NCBI GenBank assembly: GCA_965369035.1
Contig: CBDUPF010000248.1
Span: forward strand, 1-6,305
Origin: Aliishimia sp965369035
GTDB lineage: Bacteria > Pseudomonadota > Alphaproteobacteria > Rhodobacterales > Rhodobacteraceae
Length of the DNA: 6,305 nt
Reading direction: 5' to 3'
The notes under the pieces are model-generated. The model had not been told where the DNA came from. It did not search any database and saw only the letters and a program-made list of their open reading frames with translations. Below, in pieces: positions 1-4,923 of the stretch (position 1 is its first letter; every line of letters starts with the position of its first letter). Both the position numbers and the translations under genes were made by a program.

Positions 1-426
1 CACCGTGGGATCGAAATTTCCCGCGTCGAGAAGGGCGGCCACCATGGTCGTGGTCGTGGTCTTGCCGTGGGTTCCAGCGACGGCGACGTTGTACTTGAGC
101 CGCATGAGCTCGGCCAGCATCTCCGCCCGGCGCACCACGGGAAGACCCGCCAGGCGCGCCGCGTCCAGTTCCGGGTTGCCCGGCTTGATGGCCGACGAGA
201 CCACGACGACCTCCGCGCCGTCGATGTTCTCCGCCCGCTGTCCCTCGAAGATGCGCGCGCCGAGTTCGGTCAGCCGTTCGGTGATCTTCGACGATTTCAG
301 GTCGCTGCCCTGCACCTGGTAGCCGTGGTTCAGCAGAACCTCGGCGATGCCGGACATGCCGATCCCGCCGATGCCCACGAAATGGATGATACCCACGTCT
401 CCGGGCAGCTTGGTGGCCGCATTCAT
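1..426 (-). CDS. murC: UDP-N-acetylmuramate--L-alanine ligase MurC, N-terminal part (runs off the left edge)
   Basis: MurC is the cytoplasmic ATP-dependent ligase that joins L-alanine to UDP-MurNAc, the first step in building the peptidoglycan stem peptide. The window holds the first 142 codons of a protein that is usually about 460-480 residues; the rest lies beyond position 1. Visible are the Rossmann-like N-terminal domain with the glycine-rich UDP-binding loop GIGGIGMSG (residues 18-26) and the Mur-ligase ATP-binding P-loop GTHGKTTTT (residues 118-126), whose THGK form is typical of MurC rather than MurD, E or F. The ATG (426-424) overlaps the murG stop as ATGA, so translational coupling is likely. 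An AGG four bases before the ATG inside the murG end is a weak ribosome-binding site. It is the last visible gene of the ftsW-murG-murC run. A run of five Thr codons follows the P-loop Lys and gives a short hexamer-like DNA repeat. No frameshift is seen. Confidence 0.97.
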   Translation of the reverse strand, partial: MNAATKLPGDVGIIHFVGIGGIGMSGIAEVLLNHGYQVQGSDLKSSKITERLTELGARIFEGQRAENIDGAEVVVVSSAIKPGNPELDAARLAGLPVVRRAEMLAELMRLKYNVAVAGTHGKTTTTTMVAALLDAGNFDPTV

Positions 427-1523
427 GACCTGTTCCCTTTCTCGGCAAGGGTTTCCACGAGATCCGCCAGCGTCTGCGCCGCGTCGGGGCGGCCCTGGCT
501 GAGCGAGGCGCGCGCCATCCGGGACGCGCCGTCGGGATCCTCCAACACCACCTGGATGTGCTCCGCAAGGGCGGCGGCGGTGAAGTGACGTTCCGGCATC
601 ATGATCGCGCCCCCCGCTGCGACGAGCCCGCGCGCGTTCGCGGTCTGATGATCCCCGGCGGCATAGGGATAGGGCACGAGGATCGCCGGCCGCCCGATCG
701 CCGCGATATCCGCCACGCTCGATGCGCCCGCCCGGCTGATGATGAGCTGGGCCTCGGCGAAATGTCGCGGCACGTCGTGGATAAAGGGTTCGACCTGCGC
801 GCGCACCCCGATCTGGTCATAGGCGGCGGTCACGGCCTCGACGTCCTCCTCGCGGGCCTGCTGCACGATGGTGAGGTTCGACAGCACCCGGTCGGGCAGT
901 TCGGCGACGGCGGCGGGCACCACCTCGCTCATCACCCGCGCGCCCTGGGAGCCGCCGATCACCACCAGCTTGATCGGGTAATCGCCGGGCGCGATATAGG
1001 ACGCGCCGGCCCGGTCATGCACCGCGCGGCGAACCGGGTTGCCGGTATGCTCGGCGGTCACGTCTTCGGGCAGGTCGGTGGGCCAGATGCCACAGGCCAC
1101 CAGGTCGACGCGGGGGGCAAAGACGCGGTTCACCTCGCCGGGCACGCCGTTCTGTTCGTGGATCATGCGCGGCAGACGCAGCAGACAGGCCGCGGCAAGA
1201 GCCGGGATCGACGGGTACCCGCCGAAGCCCACGACGACGTTCGGGCGCTGTTTCAACATCTTCCAGACGGCCGCGACCGTCCCGGCAAGGATGCGCGGCG
1301 GCACGGCCACCTTCTCGATCCATCCGCCGCGCGCAAAGGTGGCGGAACTGATCTCCTCGATCTCCGTGCCCTCGGGGAAACCGGAGGTGTAGCGCGCGCC
1401 ACGGGCATCGGTCGACAGCTTGACCCGCCAGCCGCGCGCCAGCATCTCTTCCGCCAAGGCCTGCGCGGGAAACATGTGCCCGCCCGTGCCGCCGGCGGCG
1501 ATGACCAGAAGCGGCGCGCTCAT
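423..1523 (-). CDS. murG: UDP-N-acetylglucosamine--N-acetylmuramyl-(pentapeptide) pyrophosphoryl-undecaprenol GlcNAc transferase MurG
   Basis: MurG is a GT28-family, GT-B fold glycosyltransferase bound to the inner face of the cytoplasmic membrane. It moves GlcNAc from UDP-GlcNAc to lipid I, making lipid II. The 366-residue product has the expected length. Visible motifs in order: the first glycine loop GGTGGHMFP (11-19), the second GFGGYPS (99-105), HEQN (122-125), GNPVR (161-165), the third glycine loop GGSQGA (190-195) starting the C-terminal domain, SRAGASSVADI (263-273), and the donor-binding PYPYAAGDHQTANA segment (284-297). The reading frame stays open far upstream, opposite-frame through ftsW, but homology begins at the ATG at 1523-1521, which overlaps the ftsW stop as ATGA. 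The same kind of overlap joins it to murC at 426-423. It is therefore almost certainly co-transcribed and translationally coupled with both neighbours. Nothing looks broken or missing. Confidence 0.98.
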   Translation of the reverse strand: MSAPLLVIAAGGTGGHMFPAQALAEEMLARGWRVKLSTDARGARYTSGFPEGTEIEEISSATFARGGWIEKVAVPPRILAGTVAAVWKMLKQRPNVVVGFGGYPSIPALAAACLLRLPRMIHEQNGVPGEVNRVFAPRVDLVACGIWPTDLPEDVTAEHTGNPVRRAVHDRAGASYIAPGDYPIKLVVIGGSQGARVMSEVVPAAVAELPDRVLSNLTIVQQAREEDVEAVTAAYDQIGVRAQVEPFIHDVPRHFAEAQLIISRAGASSVADIAAIGRPAILVPYPYAAGDHQTANARGLVAAGGAIMMPERHFTAAALAEHIQVVLEDPDGASRMARASLSQGRPDAAQTLADLVETLAEKGNRS

Positions 1524-2686
1524 GACCGCCCGCGTCCCAGCAGTTCGGACATCTGGCCTTGCGGACGCGTCCGGGTCAGGGCCAGCAGCACGCCCACCGC
1601 GATGCCCGAGGCGATCACCGAGGATCCGCCGTAACTCACGAAGGGCAACGTCATGCCTTTTGCAGGCAATAGCCGCACCGCCACCCCCATGTTGATCATT
1701 GCCTGTACCCCGAAAATGCACACGATCCCTGTCCCGGCGACTCGAATGAACGGATCGCGCTCCCGCATCAGCCGCATCAGCGACCGCACGACGATGCCCG
1801 CGTAAAGCGCTATGATGAAGAGAACCAGGATCAGCCCGTATTCCTCGGCCGCGACCGCGATGATGAAATCCGTATGGGCATCGGGAAGCGACCACTTGAC
1901 CTGCCCCTCGCCCACACCCACGCCGAAGAGCCCGCCTTCGCGGATCGCGTTGGTGGCATAGCCCAGCTGCGTCGTGGGGTCGATATCGGGCGACAGGAAC
2001 CCGTCGATCCGCCGCGCGAAATGCTCCGAATTCGAATAGGCCAGCGTGCCGGCAAGAACCACCGCGCCCGCCATCGCCACCAGAAGCAGCATCGGCGCGC
2101 CGGCCACGAAATACATCACGCCCCAACCGAACAGAACGAGGCAGGCCTGGCCGAAATCCGGTTGCAGCACCAACAGGAACGCGATGACGATACAGAGAAT
2201 GAAGGACCAGAGCCGCCCGGGCGGTCCGTTCAGGTCCTGTGCCGCCGCCATCATCCACGCGGCCACCACGACGAAACCGGGCTTCAGGAATTCCGAGGGC
2301 TGCACGCTCGCGAAGCCCAGCGAGTACCAGCGCATCGCCCCCTTGCCGAAATCGGTACCCAGAACGGGCAACAGGGCCAGCGCCACGAAGGACACGAGAA
2401 ATCCCAGAACCGACAGCCGCCGCACCAGTTTCGGCGTCATCATGGATGTCAGGATCATGACCACTATCGCCATGATGCCGAACGCCGCCTGCCGCTGGAC
2501 ATAGAAGAAAGGCTCGAACCCGTTCTTCGCCGCCAGCGGGGGCGAGGCCGCCAGCCCCAGCAGAAGCCCGATGCAGAAGAGGAGGAGGATGCAGGTCAGC
2601 GTCCAGCGATCGACCGTACGCCACCATTTCGGAAGGATCGGCTCCGCATCCCGCACGGGGAGCGCGCCATAGACCATCTCTGTCAT
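1520..2686 (-). CDS. ftsW: SEDS-family septal peptidoglycan glycosyltransferase FtsW
   Basis: FtsW is an integral membrane SEDS protein that polymerises lipid II into septal glycan strands together with the class B transpeptidase FtsI. The 388-residue product shows about ten hydrophobic segments, beginning near residues 30-47 and ending near 350-370. SEDS signatures are GAMRWYSLG (116-124) followed by QPSEFLKP (129-136), LQPDFG (174-179), SPDIDP (232-237), whose last Asp (236) matches the conserved loop Asp proposed as catalytic in RodA/FtsW, PDAHTDF (268-274), and SYGGSS (351-356). RodA is the main alternative, but the position directly before murG favours FtsW. The ATG at 2686-2684 is preceded on the minus strand by AGGCGG (2697-2692), five bases away; a second ATG three codons on is less well placed. 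The stop overlaps murG as ATGA. There is no close upstream partner gene, so it probably heads its transcription unit or is read from the peroxiredoxin gene. Confidence 0.97.
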   Translation of the reverse strand: MTEMVYGALPVRDAEPILPKWWRTVDRWTLTCILLLFCIGLLLGLAASPPLAAKNGFEPFFYVQRQAAFGIMAIVVMILTSMMTPKLVRRLSVLGFLVSFVALALLPVLGTDFGKGAMRWYSLGFASVQPSEFLKPGFVVVAAWMMAAAQDLNGPPGRLWSFILCIVIAFLLVLQPDFGQACLVLFGWGVMYFVAGAPMLLLVAMAGAVVLAGTLAYSNSEHFARRIDGFLSPDIDPTTQLGYATNAIREGGLFGVGVGEGQVKWSLPDAHTDFIIAVAAEEYGLILVLFIIALYAGIVVRSLMRLMRERDPFIRVAGTGIVCIFGVQAMINMGVAVRLLPAKGMTLPFVSYGGSSVIASGIAVGVLLALTRTRPQGQMSELLGRGRS

Positions 2687-2691
2687 AGTTA

Positions 2692-2697
2692 CCGCCT
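2692..2697 (-). promoter_or_regulatory. ribosome-binding site of ftsW
   Basis: On the minus strand AGGCGG sits five bases before the ATG at 2686-2684. It is a reasonable Shine-Dalgarno match and supports that start over the ATG three codons downstream. Confidence 0.55.
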
Positions 2698-2712
2698 GAA
2701 TGCCTCGATACG

Positions 2713-2728
2713 CCCCGGTTGTCCGGGG
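2713..2728. repeat. perfect 6-bp inverted repeat with 4-base loop upstream of ftsW
   Basis: CCCCGG at 2713-2718 is the reverse complement of CCGGGG at 2723-2728, with the loop TTGT on the plus strand. A G-T wobble can extend the stem by one pair. It lies 26 bases before the ftsW start, so in a transcript entering ftsW it would be a 5' leader hairpin. No U-run follows it, so I do not call it a terminator. It could be chance in GC-rich DNA, a leader structure or a protein-binding site. Confidence 0.4.
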
Positions 2729-2758
2729 TCTTGGTTCGGCAGTTTAGCGGCAAATCGA

Positions 2759-2796
2759 CCGTTGGGCTAGGGACAATCCCGCCCCATGCCCAACGG
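2759..2796 (-). terminator. possible transcription terminator of the peroxiredoxin gene (hairpin, weak U-tract)
   Basis: CCGTTGGGC at 2759-2767 is an exact reverse complement of GCCCAACGG at 2788-2796. The 20-base loop can itself fold, with GGGA (2770-2773) pairing with TCCC (2777-2780). The structure begins 31 bases after the minus-strand stop at 2828-2830. On the minus strand it is followed by TCGATTTGCC, only a weak T-rich stretch, so termination would be inefficient or factor-assisted. If it does terminate, ftsW would need a promoter inside the remaining 72 bases before its start; I see no convincing sigma-70-type promoter there. Confidence 0.4.
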
Positions 2797-2827
2797 CGGA
2801 GCGCAGCAGCGGGTGGCCCCGCACTTC

Positions 2828-3373
2828 TCAGGCCGCGTGGCGCCCGCGGATCGGATAGTCCTTGTCGCGGACAAATTTCACGCCGCTCAGCACCCGTTCT
2901 AGGTCGGGCCGCGCAAAGGGCGCATTGGAAATGTCGACGATCTGAACATGTCCGTCGGCATTGACCACGAACAGGCCCGGCTCCGGGAACGGCCGGTCGG
3001 TTTCCGCTGCGCTGCGCGGATCGGACACGTAAAGCCCCAGTTCGCGCATCTGTGCGACGCTCAGCCCATAGGCGACCGGGATGGTCAGACCGACCTCTTC
3101 GGCCATCGTGCGCGCCTTTGCTTCGGGATCGCCCGAAACCGCGATCACGCCGACGCCGATCTCGCGAAACCCGTCCGCCAGGCTCTCAAGCTTGGCAAGG
3201 TATGTCTTGCAGATCGGGCAATGCAGCCCGCGATAGACCACGACCATTTGCCAATCGGTACCCGGTTCGGGGATGCCCAGCGCCCGGGTTTCACCCCCGA
3301 GGGTTGGCAGGGAAATGTGCGGAAACGCGGTTCCGGCAGCAAGCATGTCAGTCTCCATTGTCAGGTCGATCAT
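2828..3373 (-). CDS. peroxiredoxin-like (AhpC/TSA, thioredoxin-fold) protein
   Basis: The 181-residue product looks like a soluble cytoplasmic protein of the AhpC/TSA thioredoxin-fold superfamily, closest in style to the peroxiredoxin-like group with a YRG..CP.C active site. Such proteins are expected to reduce peroxides or act as thiol oxidoreductases; the substrate and electron donor here are unknown. Counted from the chosen start, the core strand and active site VVVYRGLHCPIC lies at 44-55 with cysteines 52 and 55. AVSGDP (68-73) and the EPGLFVVNADGHV strand pair (131-143) are typical of the fold. The usual peroxiredoxin Thr/Ser three residues before the peroxidatic Cys is Gly49, and the CxxC spacing resembles thioredoxins. 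No signal peptide is seen. The ATG at 3373 has GAGGG five bases upstream. An ATG at 3346 with GGAG six bases upstream (172 residues) is a real alternative, and a TTG at 3412 is less likely. It is divergent from the flavoprotein gene. Confidence 0.85.
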   Translation of the reverse strand: MIDLTMETDMLAAGTAFPHISLPTLGGETRALGIPEPGTDWQMVVVYRGLHCPICKTYLAKLESLADGFREIGVGVIAVSGDPEAKARTMAEEVGLTIPVAYGLSVAQMRELGLYVSDPRSAAETDRPFPEPGLFVVNADGHVQIVDISNAPFARPDLERVLSGVKFVRDKDYPIRGRHAA

Positions 3374-3378
3374 CGTTA

Positions 3379-3383
3379 CCCTC
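3379..3383 (-). promoter_or_regulatory. ribosome-binding site supporting the 3373 start of the peroxiredoxin-like gene
   Basis: GAGGG on the minus strand lies five bases before the ATG at 3373-3371. A competing GGAG at 3356-3353 lies six bases before the internal ATG at 3346-3344, so the start is not settled from sequence alone. Confidence 0.45.
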
Positions 3384-3430
3384 GACCTCGCGCCCCGTCC
3401 CGGTATCTGCAAGTCACAGTTTCTTGAGAC

Positions 3431-3450
3431 GCTGTGCGCCAGCGCACGGC
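3431..3450. promoter_or_regulatory. inverted repeat in the divergent control region (candidate operator)
   Basis: GCTGTGCGC (3431-3439) and GCGCACGGC (3442-3450) form a dyad around CA: eight Watson-Crick pairs and one G-T mismatch or wobble. It lies 58 bases before the peroxiredoxin start at 3373 and 45 bases before the flavoprotein start at 3496, where an operator shared by divergent promoters would sit. Its core TGCGC-CA-GCGCA resembles the palindrome at 3488-3505. The regulator is unknown and the operator role is inference. Confidence 0.4.
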
Positions 3451-3487
3451 AGCCGTGGACACACGCCGGGCTTGACCGCCCCGCGGT

Positions 3488-3505
3488 GCTGCGCCATGGC
3501 GCAGC
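3488..3505. promoter_or_regulatory. perfect 18-bp palindrome centred on the flavoprotein start codon
   Basis: GCTGCGCCATGGCGCAGC is identical to its own reverse complement over all 18 bases, and the ATG at 3496-3498 sits at its centre. Its half-site TGCGC/GCGCA matches the dyad at 3431-3450, whose spacer is two bases rather than four. It could be an operator covering the start, or an mRNA hairpin limiting initiation, or it may indicate that the ATG at 3508 is the true start. No good Shine-Dalgarno precedes either ATG. Confidence 0.45.
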
Positions 3506-4686
3506 CCATGCAGGTCGATACGCTGATCCTCGGTGCCGGAGCCGCCGGCATGATGTGCGCTGCCCATGCGGGCGGCCGGGTTCTGGTCGTGGACCATGCC
3601 CGCAAGCCCGGGGAAAAGATCCGCATTTCCGGCGGCGGGCGCTGCAATTTCACGAACCTGCATTGCGACCCGCAGGCCTTCCTGTCGGCCAACCCGCATT
3701 TCTGCAAATCCGCCCTGGCGCGCTACACGCAGTGGGATTTCATCGACCTTGTCGACCGCCACGGCATCGCCTGGCACGAAAAGACGCTGGGCCAGCTCTT
3801 CTGCGACGGCTCCGCGCGCGAGATCATCGCGATGCTCACCAGCCTGATACGCAAGGCGGGTGCGGAGCTCTGGACGGAAACCGCCTGCGAGGCTGTCAGG
3901 CACGATGCGGACGGCTTCCGCGCCGCGCTCGTCCGCGACGGACAGACGGTTGAGGTCACGGCCCGCAACCTCGTGCTGGCCACAGGGGGCAAATCCATCC
4001 CGAAGATGGGGGCCACCGGGCTTGCCTACGATCTCGCCCGCCAATTCGGCCTCGCAGTGACGGAGACCCGCCCCGCGCTCGTCCCCTATACGTTTCCCGA
4101 AGGCCGCTTCGCACCGCTTTCCGGCGTGTCGCTGCCTGCCGCCGTCACGACCGTTGACGGCACCCGCTTCGACGAGGCGCTGCTCTTCACGCATCGCGGC
4201 CTCTCCGGCCCTGCCGTACTGCAAAGCTCGAGCTACTGGCGGGAGGGCCAGTCCATCTCGGTCGACCTGATACCCGGCGGCCTCTTCGATCAGCTTCGCG
4301 CGCAACGCCGCGTCGCCGGCCGCCACGCACTGAAAACCGAACTCTCCCGCCACCTGCCCGCGCGACTCGTCGACCACCTCGGCACGTCACTCGACCTCGC
4401 CGGCAATCTCGCCGACCAGTCCGACGCGACACTGGGCACACTCTGCGAGCACCTCTCCGACTGGCGGCTCACGCCTTCGGGGACCGAAGGCTACCGCACC
4501 GCCGAAGTCACCCTCGGCGGCATCGCGACCGACGACCTCTCCAGCCGGACGATGGAGGCCAGATCCCGCCCCGGCCTTTACGTCATCGGAGAGGCAGTGG
4601 ACGTCACGGGCTGGCTCGGCGGTTACAATTTCCAATGGGCCTGGTCCTCCGCCATGGCCGCCGCCCGCGCCATCTCGGACGCCTGA
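3496..4686 (+). CDS. HI0933/YhiN/BaiN-like NAD(P)/FAD-dependent oxidoreductase (flavoprotein)
   Basis: This 396-residue cytoplasmic flavoprotein belongs to the HI0933 family (names in use include YhiN, BaiN-like and 'aminoacetone oxidase family FAD-binding enzyme'). The physiological reaction is not established for most members, so I give no substrate. Visible FAD-binding features: the dinucleotide loop GAGAAG (13-18), an acidic residue ending the second strand in VLVVDHA (29-35), the family signature SGGGRCNFTN (45-54), LATGG (161-165), FTHRGLSGP (231-239), and the C-terminal FAD motif IGEAVDVTGWLGGYNFQWAW (364-383). Length is normal for the family. The segment between the first helix and second strand (AAHAGGRVLVVD) looks a few residues shorter than I would expect. 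The ATG at 3496 is chosen because the Rossmann strand starts soon after; ATG 3508 is also possible, and the open frame upstream to 3052 is antisense to the neighbour. It is the only plus-strand gene here and lies inside the dcw cluster. Confidence 0.9.
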   Translation: MAQPMQVDTLILGAGAAGMMCAAHAGGRVLVVDHARKPGEKIRISGGGRCNFTNLHCDPQAFLSANPHFCKSALARYTQWDFIDLVDRHGIAWHEKTLGQLFCDGSAREIIAMLTSLIRKAGAELWTETACEAVRHDADGFRAALVRDGQTVEVTARNLVLATGGKSIPKMGATGLAYDLARQFGLAVTETRPALVPYTFPEGRFAPLSGVSLPAAVTTVDGTRFDEALLFTHRGLSGPAVLQSSSYWREGQSISVDLIPGGLFDQLRAQRRVAGRHALKTELSRHLPARLVDHLGTSLDLAGNLADQSDATLGTLCEHLSDWRLTPSGTEGYRTAEVTLGGIATDDLSSRTMEARSRPGLYVIGEAVDVTGWLGGYNFQWAWSSAMAAARAISDA

Positions 4687-4734
4687 CCCGACCCCGGTTT
4701 CCGGAGCCGCCCTCGCCTGATCCCGACCGGACGG

Positions 4735-4831
4735 GGCCTGACGGACGGATCAAGCCAAATCGCCGAGGCTCCGCGCGGTACGCGTGGATACGGCTATTTT
4801 GCTTGAAACGGCAGGCAGGCGCTGTCAGGCC
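4735..4831. repeat. nested inverted repeats, 55-nt imperfect hairpin inside an outer clamp
   Basis: The core hairpin runs 4751-4805. CAAGCCAAAT (4751-4760) pairs with ATTTTGCTTG (4796-4805) with one mismatch. GCCG (4762-4765) pairs with CGGC (4791-4794). CCGCGCG (4771-4777) pairs with CGCGTGG (4781-4787), including one G-T, around a GTA loop. An outer exact 8-bp clamp joins GGCCTGAC (4735-4742) to GTCAGGCC (4824-4831). It starts about 50 bases after the flavoprotein stop, between convergent genes. It may terminate flavoprotein transcription, be a dispersed palindromic element, or be a small structured RNA; no clean U-tract follows on either strand. Confidence 0.5.
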
Positions 4832-4864
4832 GGCATCAGGTGAGAGCGCGCCCGGCAACCCGGT

Positions 4865-4900
4865 TTCTGGTGAGCCCCGAAGCCTTCCCCGTCACCAGAA
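4865..4900. terminator. 9-bp inverted repeat between convergent genes, possible bidirectional terminator component
   Basis: TTCTGGTGA (4865-4873) is the exact reverse complement of TCACCAGAA (4892-4900), with an 18-base loop; a T-G wobble can add a tenth pair. It follows the murD-side hairpin at 4906-4923 on the minus strand. The long loop and lack of a U-tract make it a poor classical terminator, so the role is inferred from its position between two converging 3' ends. Confidence 0.35.
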
Positions 4901-4905
4901 GGCGC

Positions 4906-4923
4906 GCGGCCCGCAAGGGCCGC
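4906..4923 (-). terminator. GC-rich hairpin abutting the murD stop codon, likely terminator stem
   Basis: GCGGCCC (4906-4912) pairs perfectly with GGGCCGC (4917-4923) around a four-base loop, GCAA on the plus strand and TTGC on the minus strand. The stem begins at the base right after the murD TGA (4926-4924). Stem and position fit an intrinsic terminator or mRNA 3'-end stabiliser for murD, but no U-tract follows on the minus strand, so factor-dependent termination or mere protection of the 3' end is possible. Confidence 0.45.

Noticed and set aside
41..63. Hexamer-like repeat GTCGTG in the plus strand
   Set aside because: It encodes the alternating Thr codons of the MurC P-loop region and is explained by coding constraint.
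558..1634. 358-codon plus-strand open frame antisense to murG
   Set aside because: It lies wholly opposite murG and part of ftsW. Its translation is rich in Arg, Gly, His and Asp with no family motif, as expected for the complementary frame of GC-rich coding DNA.
1524..2753. Possible N-terminal extension giving a 776-residue MurG fusion
   Set aside because: The frame is open but overlaps ftsW in another frame, and its translation has no membrane or domain character. MurG homology starts at the ATG at 1523, which has the ATGA overlap.
1874..2770. 298-codon plus-strand open frame antisense to ftsW
   Set aside because: The low-complexity charged translation (many His, Arg, Gln) mirrors the hydrophobic FtsW codons on the other strand; no start signal or motif.
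3471..3477. CTTGACC as a possible -35 box for the flavoprotein gene
   Set aside because: A -10 box at normal spacing would fall on or past the start codon and no TATNNT-like sequence is there.
3052..3495. 148-codon N-terminal extension of the flavoprotein
   Set aside because: It is antisense to the peroxiredoxin-like gene and crosses the intergenic region. The Rossmann strand begins a few residues after the ATG at 3496, as expected for the family.
3376..4377. 333-codon minus-strand open frame opposite the flavoprotein
   Set aside because: Shadow of the flavoprotein coding frame; no recognisable motif, and compositionally typical of antisense frames.
4604..4858. 84-codon minus-strand open frame in the convergent gap
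   Set aside because: Arg/Gly/Pro-rich translation with no motif; overlaps the flavoprotein 3' end and the nested hairpin element, and has no ribosome-binding site that I can see.
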